A DNA stretch of 5,544 nucleotides from positions 1-5,544 of the forward strand of contig JAOTUP010000164.1 in assembly GCA_029863825.1 (NCBI GenBank). The letters run 5' to 3'. The notes under the pieces are model-generated. The model was not told the origin of the DNA. It searched no databases and saw only the letters and a list, made by a program, of their open reading frames with translations. The stretch is from Acidobacteriota bacterium. Its GTDB lineage: Bacteria > Acidobacteriota > Thermoanaerobaculia > Multivoradales > JAHEKO01. This document shows positions 1 to 5,544 of this stretch, one piece after another. Within the stretch, counting starts at the first letter, position 1; each line of letters begins with the position of its first letter. Made by a program: the position numbers and the translations under genes.

Positions 1-24
1 CCCATCGCGTGTCTGTTCCGGCAC

Positions 25-1935
25 TCAGTCGTCCGGCGGGCTCCAATCGCTTCGACGTCCGAACTTGAGAACGATGCCGACGACGACAGCCGAGCCGAGA
101 AGAAGGGATATCCAGGGGCTCAGGCCGAATGCTGTCGGCAGGTCGCCGACAAGAATGGCGACGACTCCGACGGTCAATGCGTACGGCATCTGGGTGCGCA
201 CGTGGGCAATGTGATCGCAACCTGAGCCCATGCTGGAGAGGATCGTCGTGTCGGAGATCGGTGAGCAGTGGTCGCCCCAGACACTTCCGGCCAGCACCGA
301 GGAGATGGTCCCGAGGAGAAGAAGATAGTAGGTGTCTTGACCGACCGCATAGCCGGCGTCGAGCGACATGCCGTGACTGATGGGAATGACGAGCGGCATG
401 AGAATCCCCATTGCCCCCCAGGAGCTTCCGGTGGCGAATGCGGTCGCCGCCGACAGAATAAAGACGACTGCCGGTAGCAGCTGGGGAATCATCTTGCCGC
501 TCAGCAACACCACGAGATAGTCGGCGGTATGAAGCTCAGCGCACACGTCGCCAAGCGACCAGGCCAGGAGCAGGACGATGAGCGCCATCAGCATGGCGCG
601 GAATCCGTGCACCATGGCTTCGGTGGCCTGTCGCATCTTGAGGATGCCTTGGGCGAGAGGCAGCGCCAGCGCGACCGCGACGCCGGAGAGGCTTGCCCAC
701 AGTAGAGCGCGATAGCTGTCGGTGTTCTTGAACACCTCGCGTAACCAGTCCCCGAGCTCCGGATGGGCAGCTCGGTCGACGGCAGCACTGCCGGTCGAAA
801 CGAGACCGATCACCGTTACGACGATAACGGTGAAAACCGGAAGCAGGGCGTTGACGGCGCGGCGCGGAGCCTTCTTTGGCGGCGCCAGCTTGTGTTCGTC
901 GAAATCCGAGAGCGGAGTGTCGGTATCGCCAACGACCTTGCCCGTATCCGACGCTCGCCGCTCGGCCTTGAGCATCGGGCCGAAATCCCGGCAGCTGAAA
1001 GCGATAGTGAAGCCGAAGACCAGCGCCAATAGCGGATAGAAGCGGAACAGAATGGAGCTGACGAAGGCTCCATAGGCGTTGTAGGGCAAGTCGAGCTGAG
1101 TGAAGGCGGCGGCGATCAGGCCGATCTCGAAACCGATCCAGGTCGAAATCGGGACGACGCTGGCGATTGGCGCTGCGGTCGAGTCGACGATGTAGGCGAG
1201 CTTCTCGCGGCTGATTCGTAGTCGGTCGGTGATTGGACGCATGGTCGAGCCGACGATCAACGTATTGGCGTAGTCATCGAAGAAGATGAGCACGCCGAGG
1301 ATCCAGGTCGCGAGCTGACCCCGGCGGGCATCTGTCGCCCAGTGAGTCAATCGGTCGACGATCCCCTGGGTGCCACCGCTTCGCGAAATGATTCCGACCA
1401 TTCCGCCCAGCAGAGTCGAGAAGATCAGAATGCTGGCGCGATCGGGGTCGGCGAGGGCCGGCACGATGAACGTATCGATCGACCGCGCAGCGGCAGTCAG
1501 GGGGTTCCAGCTATTGAGCAGCAGGGCGCCGAAGAAGAGGCCAACGAAAAGGGAGAAAAGCACATCCTTGAAGACCAGAGCGAGAGCTATGGCGATGAGC
1601 GGTGGCAGCACGCTGAGCCAGCCGGGAAGAGCCCGCAGCGTGAGCTCCACCGTCGCATTCGGCGACCGCACGGCCAGTCGATGAGCACCTGCAACAATAC
1701 CGATGTCGAGGACGAGCTGATGAGAGCCGGGCTCCAGCTCAACGTTCTCGACCTCGGCTCCGTCGACGTAGATGGCAACTGGCGTTGGGCTCGCGGCGCT
1801 CTCAGCCAGCTCGATGTCCAGGCGCAGCGGGGTGCCAGAGAGGGCGGCTCCGGCGACATTCACGCTCAATTCGTCGGCACTCAACGGAGTGACGATGAGA
1901 AGCGTCAGAAGAATGCCGGCGAGGCGGCGTCTCAT
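25..1935 (-). CDS. NhaC-family Na+/H+ antiporter with exported N-terminal beta-rich domain
   Basis: This 636-residue protein is an inner-membrane secondary transporter of the NhaC family, expected to exchange cytoplasmic Na+ for H+ (some relatives are malate/lactate or amino-acid antiporters, so the substrate is inferred). Residues 1-20 look like a signal peptide: an MRRR start, a hydrophobic core, then PLSA before DEL. Residues 21-103 are non-membrane, rich in beta-forming residues and resemble a small Ig-like domain. From about residue 106 there are many hydrophobic segments to about 624, interrupted by a polar loop at 323-362. Family-type conserved stretches are FFDDYANTLIVGSTMRP (218-234), ATGSSWGAMG (501-510) and GSVWGDHCSPISDTT (550-564), whose Asp, Ser and His residues are likely part of the ion path. 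The gene follows recA by 24 nt on the same strand. The ATG at 1935 has no strong Shine-Dalgarno sequence directly before it, but the signal peptide begins there and no in-frame start lies between it and the recA stop. Family assignment is firm; substrate is not. Confidence 0.93.
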   Translation of the reverse strand: MRRRLAGILLTLLIVTPLSADELSVNVAGAALSGTPLRLDIELAESAASPTPVAIYVDGAEVENVELEPGSHQLVLDIGIVAGAHRLAVRSPNATVELTLRALPGWLSVLPPLIAIALALVFKDVLFSLFVGLFFGALLLNSWNPLTAAARSIDTFIVPALADPDRASILIFSTLLGGMVGIISRSGGTQGIVDRLTHWATDARRGQLATWILGVLIFFDDYANTLIVGSTMRPITDRLRISREKLAYIVDSTAAPIASVVPISTWIGFEIGLIAAAFTQLDLPYNAYGAFVSSILFRFYPLLALVFGFTIAFSCRDFGPMLKAERRASDTGKVVGDTDTPLSDFDEHKLAPPKKAPRRAVNALLPVFTVIVVTVIGLVSTGSAAVDRAAHPELGDWLREVFKNTDSYRALLWASLSGVAVALALPLAQGILKMRQATEAMVHGFRAMLMALIVLLLAWSLGDVCAELHTADYLVVLLSGKMIPQLLPAVVFILSAATAFATGSSWGAMGILMPLVIPISHGMSLDAGYAVGQDTYYLLLLGTISSVLAGSVWGDHCSPISDTTILSSMGSGCDHIAHVRTQMPYALTVGVVAILVGDLPTAFGLSPWISLLLGSAVVVGIVLKFGRRSDWSPPDD

Positions 1936-1946
1936 GAGAACGGCAT
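1932..1946 (-). other. Four-codon mini-ORF overlapping the antiporter start
   Basis: In the recA-antiporter gap a short ATG-CCG-TTC-TCA-TGA frame ends by overlapping the antiporter ATG in an ATGA arrangement. A purine-rich AGGCGGGA lies just upstream of its ATG, whereas the antiporter start has only GTTCTC immediately before it. Ribosomes could load at the mini-ORF and restart at the antiporter ATG, but a frame this short arises easily by chance and the function is conjecture. Confidence 0.2.
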
Positions 1947-1959
1947 ATCCCGCCTGTGC

Positions 1960-3012
<1,053 letters not shown>

Positions 3013-3019
3013 GGGATCG

Positions 3020-3025
3020 CTCCTT
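3020..3025 (-). promoter_or_regulatory. recA ribosome binding site
   Basis: AAGGAG on the minus strand lies 7 nt before the ATG at 3012. It decides the start over the 56-codon open extension that runs upstream to 3180. Confidence 0.85.
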
Positions 3026-3038
3026 CTCTTTCCGCGGT

Positions 3039-3059
3039 CTCGGGCGCGTGAAACCCGAG
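3039..3059. promoter_or_regulatory. Perfect dyad (6-9-6) near the recA transcription start
   Basis: CTCGGG (3039-3044) and CCCGAG (3054-3059) form a perfect inverted repeat with a 9-nt centre. With the recA -10 candidate at 3063-3068, transcription would start near 3056, so the dyad would overlap the start site. It could be an operator, or a leader hairpin if the real start is further upstream. It does not match the LexA boxes I know (GAAC-N4-GTTC, GTTC-N7-GTTC, CTGT-N8-ACAG). A dyad of this size can occur by chance in GC-rich DNA. Confidence 0.35.
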
Positions 3060-3062
3060 GAT

Positions 3063-3091
3063 ATACTAGTGGCTCGTCGGCGATTTTGGAA
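3063..3091 (-). promoter_or_regulatory. Candidate sigma70-type promoter for recA
   Basis: Reading on the minus strand, TTCCAA (3091-3086) and TAGTAT (3068-3063) are separated by 17 nt. They match the -35 and -10 consensus at 3 and 4 of 6 positions. The -10 lies in ATATACTAGT (3061-3070), the clearest AT-rich island of the intergenic region. TATATC (3065-3060) is an alternative -10. On the plus strand the same island contains TATACT (3062-3067), but with no acceptable -35 for murB. The predicted recA leader is about 44 nt. Confidence 0.4.
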
Positions 3092-3208
3092 TGACCGCGG
3101 CCATCCGCTTTGCGCCCTCGACAGCTATCGGGATTGCTTCTCCAGGGCACCACCGACGGTTCAGAAGACGGAATCTCCACCGGCCTTTCTTTCAGTTTTC
3201 TCCGGGGC

Positions 3209-3214
3209 AGGAAG
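3209..3214 (+). promoter_or_regulatory. murB ribosome binding site
   Basis: AGGAAG lies 7 nt before the ATG at 3222, within a purine-rich run that reaches the start codon. It supports this start over a GTG at 3048, whose 58-codon extension would run across the recA promoter region. Confidence 0.65.
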
Positions 3215-3221
3215 AAGAAAT

Positions 3222-4214
3222 ATGAACCCGTCGTCGGTGCTTCTCGATGACTTGCGTGCGATACCCGAACTGCGCCTGACTGCGGACGCCGAACTCGCTC
3301 GCCTCAACACGTTCCGAATCGGCGGGGCGGCCGAGCTTCTGGCCGTGGTCGAGAGTGAGAGTGCGCTCCGTGCTCTTTTGACAGAAGTGTCGCGTCGACG
3401 AGTGCCGTTCTTTCTTCTTGGCATTGGCTCGAATGTTCTGATTCCGGACGAAGGTCTCGCGGGAGTCGTAGCTCGTCTCGGTGGCAGGCTGAAGCGGATC
3501 GACTTCGAGGGCACGACAGCACGGGCCGGCGGTGCCGCTTCTCTCGCGAAGTTGGCGCGCGCCGCGGCCCGCCGCGGCCTGGTTGGGCTGGAGGCGCTAG
3601 CGGGTTTTCCTTCGACTGTGGGCGGAGCAGTGTGGATGAATGCCGGCAGCTTCGGCACCGAGATCCGGGATGTCCTGGTCTCGGCGCGTGTCGTCGATCG
3701 CACCGGACACGCGACGGTGCTGCGTGTCGACGAGATCGGCGCCGGATATCGAAGCACGCGGCTGCAACAGACTGGGCACATCGTGACCGAAGCCGTGTTT
3801 CAACTCGCGCACGGCGATGCCGCTGCCGCATTGGAGAAGATCACTGAGCTGAATCGGAAGCGGTGGCAGAGCTTGCCCTCGGGTGCGCCGAACGTCGGCT
3901 CCATCTTCAAGAACCCCGCTCTCGCTCCGGCAGGTAAGCTGGTTGACGAGTGTGGTCTCAAAGGAACAGCCATCGGCGGCGCCAGAATCAGTCCGAAGCA
4001 TGGGAACGTGATCGTCAATACGGGAGAAGGGCAAGCAGGCGACGTGCTCGAGCTGATGGTCCTGGCTCATAGCGCCGTCGCCGAGAGATTCTCGGTGCTG
4101 CTCGAACCGGAAGTCGTCCTCACGGGTCCACTGCGTCGAATATGGCAAGATCGGACGGCGAGCGCTCGCCGGCGTGTGGAAGAGTCGACAGCAGGCGGCG
4201 CCGAGGTCGAGTAG
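3222..4214 (+). CDS. murB: UDP-N-acetylenolpyruvoylglucosamine reductase MurB
   Basis: MurB is a cytoplasmic FAD enzyme that uses NADPH to reduce UDP-GlcNAc-enolpyruvate to UDP-MurNAc, the second committed step of peptidoglycan precursor synthesis. The 330-residue product shows the FAD-binding features NTFRIGGAAE (29-38), LGIGSNVLIPDEG (66-78) and GFPSTVGGAVWMNAGSFG (128-145). The active-site features are YRST with Arg177, GSIFKNP with catalytic Ser227, and LEPEV with Glu297, corresponding to E. coli Arg159, Ser229 and Glu325. The layout fits the shorter type II MurB. About 27 residues after the EPEVVLTGP end form a basic then acidic tail that looks dispensable. The N-terminus chosen at 3222 gives normal spacing to NTFRIGG. 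The gene stands apart from any other mur or fts gene in view, divergent from recA, so it is not within a visible dcw cluster. Confidence 0.97.
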   Translation: MNPSSVLLDDLRAIPELRLTADAELARLNTFRIGGAAELLAVVESESALRALLTEVSRRRVPFFLLGIGSNVLIPDEGLAGVVARLGGRLKRIDFEGTTARAGGAASLAKLARAAARRGLVGLEALAGFPSTVGGAVWMNAGSFGTEIRDVLVSARVVDRTGHATVLRVDEIGAGYRSTRLQQTGHIVTEAVFQLAHGDAAAALEKITELNRKRWQSLPSGAPNVGSIFKNPALAPAGKLVDECGLKGTAIGGARISPKHGNVIVNTGEGQAGDVLELMVLAHSAVAERFSVLLEPEVVLTGPLRRIWQDRTASARRRVEESTAGGAEVE

Positions 4215-4239
4215 TGTGCGGCTTCGCCAGAGGTTTGCG

Positions 4240-4270
4240 TTGTCCGGGAGCGCTGCAGAATCGGTATGAT
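4240..4270 (+). promoter_or_regulatory. Possible promoter upstream of the lipoprotein gene
   Basis: TTGTCC (4240-4245) and TATGAT (4265-4270) match the sigma70 -35 and -10 at 4 and 5 of 6 positions, but the 19-nt spacer is longer than ideal. It lies just after the murB stop and would start transcription near 4277, giving a leader of about 55 nt. It suggests the lipoprotein-moxR genes may be transcribed independently of murB. Confidence 0.35.
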
Positions 4271-4303
4271 CGTGAAGAGTCCTGGCGACCACCCCAGAGT
4301 GGA

Positions 4304-4319
4304 TCGATTTCTCAATCGA
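4304..4319 (+). other. Small hairpin abutting the lipoprotein Shine-Dalgarno
   Basis: TCGATT (4304-4309) and AATCGA (4314-4319) are perfect complements around a 4-nt TCTC loop. The hairpin ends at the first base of AAGGAGG. It is AT-rich and weak, would leave the ribosome site exposed, and has no U-tract, so it is not a terminator for murB. It may be a chance dyad or a translation or stability element. Confidence 0.3.
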
Positions 4320-4325
4320 AGGAGG
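4319..4325 (+). promoter_or_regulatory. Strong ribosome binding site deciding a GTG start
   Basis: AAGGAGG ends 6 nt before the GTG at 4332. An in-frame ATG at 4266 has no comparable site and would put 22 polar, Arg-rich residues ahead of the signal peptide, so GTG 4332 is preferred. Confidence 0.8.
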
Positions 4326-4331
4326 TTTGTC

Positions 4332-4892
4332 GTGCGGAAGATCCGGTTTCTTTCCTTGTTTATCGGCGCACTGTCGGCACTTGTCGGGCTGTCAGGTTGT
4401 GCCCAGGAGAGTCCCGAGGACGAAGTGGCCCGACTGCGCTCTCGCTTCGATGCGCGAGTCAACAGCTTCTATGTCGAAGCCCGCCCGCAAGTGGACGAGA
4501 TGGTTATGGAAGGTGCGATCGAAGAGACGGGGAGCGAGAGCGCGGGCGAAGCCGCGCCGGCTGCCGAGGGAGAAGAGGTTGCCGTGGAGCTGCAGGAGTC
4601 TGTCTTGATCCAGGATGCGCATCTGGATCTCATCGTGCAGCACGACAACGACGACATGCTGGCGGGCGTCACACTCGAGATATTGATGGTGGACGCCAGC
4701 CAGCAAGAGAAGGGCCGCTGGCAGGTGTGGGTGGATACGTCGAAGTTGCTCAAGGCCAACCAATTGCAGCTGACGCACGTGCTCGAGGATGTGGCGTACG
4801 TCGAGGGAGACGGGTTTGCGGCCGAAGTTCGGAGCCCGATTCCGCCGACGGAGCGAGGTAACTATCGCGAGTTCGCCTCACTCGGTGAATAA
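4332..4892 (+). CDS. Predicted small lipoprotein of unknown function
   Basis: I do not recognise a family for this 186-residue protein. Starting at GTG 4332, residues 1-22 form a typical type II signal peptide: MRKIR, a hydrophobic core, then lipobox L20-S21-G22 before Cys23. Ala follows the lipidated Cys rather than Asp, so in a diderm the Lol rule would favour the outer membrane. Residues 24-60 look helical and charged. Residues 62-88 are a low-complexity Glu/Ala linker. Residues 89-168 (LIQDAHLDLIVQHDNDDM, then LEILMVDASQQEKGRWQVWVDTS) look like a compact alpha/beta or beta domain. The end, SPIPPTERGNYREFASLGE, is polar. No enzyme motif or extra cysteine is visible, so a structural, binding or signalling role at the envelope is more likely than catalysis. 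It lies 117 nt after murB and 71 nt before moxR on the same strand, and could belong to the MoxR locus. Start and lipidation are fairly sure; function is unknown. Confidence 0.85.
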   Translation: MRKIRFLSLFIGALSALVGLSGCAQESPEDEVARLRSRFDARVNSFYVEARPQVDEMVMEGAIEETGSESAGEAAPAAEGEEVAVELQESVLIQDAHLDLIVQHDNDDMLAGVTLEILMVDASQQEKGRWQVWVDTSKLLKANQLQLTHVLEDVAYVEGDGFAAEVRSPIPPTERGNYREFASLGE

Positions 4893-4895
4893 GCA

Positions 4896-4933
4896 AAGGA
4901 TCGCGTAGGGCGTCCTTGCCGCGCGATCGCGGC
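4896..4933 (+). other. Tandem hairpins with a competing alternative fold before moxR
   Basis: AAGGA (4896-4900) pairs with TCCTT (4913-4917), and directly beside it GCCGCG (4918-4923) pairs with CGCGGC (4928-4933) around a CGAT loop. A third pairing, GATCGCG (4899-4905) with CGCGATC (4922-4928), would disrupt both. No T-run follows, so this is not a standard intrinsic terminator. It could be an attenuator-like or RNA-stability element between the lipoprotein and moxR genes, or GC-rich coincidence. Confidence 0.3.
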
Positions 4934-4963
4934 GCAGCACGACAACGGAGATACAGGAGTTCG

Positions 4964-5544
4964 ATGACAGTGCAGGCAGTCGGCGCCGCGGCAGGTGTCC
5001 CCGATGATGGCGCGGTGGCGCGACTCGAGTCCCACGTGGCTCGGGTCGTCAAGGGTAAGCCGGAGGTGATCAGGCAAGCGGTGGTGTGTCTCCTGGCTCG
5101 CGGCCACATGCTCATCGAGGATGTCCCGGGTGTCGGGAAGACGACTTTGGCACAGGCCCTGGCACGCTCTCTCGGTCTCGACTTTCAGCGCATTCAGTTC
5201 ACCAGCGATCTCCTGCCGTCGGACATTCTGGGCGTCTCCGTCTACCGCCAGGACAGCCACGATTTCGAGTTCGTGCGCGGACCCGTTTTCGCCAATGTCG
5301 TGCTCGCCGATGAGATCAACCGAACGAGTCCAAAGACCCAGTCGGCGCTGCTCGAAGCGATGAGCGAGAGGCGCGTTTCCGTCGATCGGATTCGCCACGA
5401 ACTGCCAGAGCCTTTCGTCGTGATGGCGACGCAGAATCCTCTCGAGTACGTCGGCACGTTCCCGCTGCCGGAATCCCAGCTCGATCGATTCATGATGTCG
5501 CTCTTCCTCGGCTATCCGCCTGAGGAGGAAGAGCGGAAGTTGCT
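4964..5544 (+). CDS. MoxR-family AAA+ ATPase, 3' end cut by the window
   Basis: This is the first 193 residues of a protein that is normally about 320-340 long. MoxR proteins are cytoplasmic hexameric AAA+ ATPases that act as chaperones, often for metal or cofactor insertion or for assembly of envelope-linked complexes. Visible motifs are Walker A EDVPGVGKTT (52-61), Walker B VVLADEINR (112-120) with the catalytic DE, sensor 1 ATQNP (155-159), and LPESQLDRFMM (168-178), whose Arg175 is in the arginine-finger region. The QFTSDLLPSDILG stretch (78-90) is a MoxR hallmark. The ATG at 4964 has AGGAG (4955-4959) only 4 nt upstream, a little tight but the best site, and about 20 variable residues precede the domain. 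MoxR genes usually precede DUF58 and VWA genes, which would lie beyond 5544. The exact subfamily and target are not deducible here. Confidence 0.95.
   Translation, partial: MTVQAVGAAAGVPDDGAVARLESHVARVVKGKPEVIRQAVVCLLARGHMLIEDVPGVGKTTLAQALARSLGLDFQRIQFTSDLLPSDILGVSVYRQDSHDFEFVRGPVFANVVLADEINRTSPKTQSALLEAMSERRVSVDRIRHELPEPFVVMATQNPLEYVGTFPLPESQLDRFMMSLFLGYPPEEEERKL

Noticed and set aside
3118..3123. TCGACA as a -35 box for murB
   Set aside because: It matches 5 of 6 consensus bases, but the position 17 nt downstream is TCCAGG, with no usable -10.
3013..3180. 56-residue N-terminal extension of RecA
   Set aside because: The normal RecA N-terminus starts at 3012 with a well-placed AAGGAG; the extension has no family resemblance and covers the candidate promoter.
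3048..3221. 58-residue N-terminal extension of MurB from GTG 3048
   Set aside because: It has no Shine-Dalgarno, overlaps recA promoter elements, and is not part of the MurB fold; ATG 3222 has an AGGAAG and normal spacing to the first FAD motif.
3597..4292. 231-codon minus-strand open frame opposite murB
   Set aside because: It is antisense to catalytic motifs of murB and has no recognisable domain, signal or ribosome site; it is a shadow frame.
4266..4331. ATG 4266 as the start of the lipoprotein gene
   Set aside because: It would place 22 Arg-rich polar residues before the signal peptide and lacks a ribosome site; GTG 4332 has AAGGAGG at 6 nt. The ATG also lies inside the candidate -10.
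4918..4933. GC-rich hairpin as an intrinsic terminator after the lipoprotein gene
   Set aside because: No T-run follows the stem; the next bases are GCAGCACGAC.

Overview
The window is a compact, GC-rich (about 60% by eye) bacterial chromosomal segment with five protein-coding genes, Shine-Dalgarno sites, and no sign of mobile elements, CRISPR, rRNA or tRNA. A cleavable lipoprotein signal and an NhaC-type transporter with a predicted exported N-terminal domain suggest a free-living bacterium, probably diderm. The phylum cannot be fixed from sequence alone; an Acidobacteriota- or Myxococcota-like lineage is only a guess.

Layout. On the minus strand, recA (3012 to 1960) is followed after 24 nt by an NhaC-family Na+/H+ antiporter gene (1935 to 25), probably co-transcribed. 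A 209-nt divergent intergenic region (3013-3221) holds a candidate recA promoter, a perfect 6-9-6 dyad near the expected recA start site, and the leader of murB. On the plus strand come murB (3222-4214), then a 117-nt gap with a possible promoter, a short hairpin and a strong Shine-Dalgarno site. Next are a small lipoprotein gene of unknown function (4332-4892), a 71-nt gap with competing hairpins, and the first 193 codons of a MoxR-type AAA+ ATPase (4964 to the window edge). The longest stretch without a gene is the 209-nt recA/murB region.

How the genes relate. RecA (recombination and repair), MurB (peptidoglycan precursor synthesis) and NhaC (ion homeostasis) are separate housekeeping functions that happen to be adjacent. 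The lipoprotein and the MoxR ATPase are the pair most likely to share a function: MoxR ATPases commonly head operons with DUF58, VWA and transglutaminase-like genes that act on envelope or metalloprotein maturation, but those partners would lie beyond the window. I found no convincing new multi-gene system. The points most worth a second look are the exported domain fused to the antiporter, the orphan lipoprotein before moxR, and the dyad at the recA promoter without a recognised SOS box.
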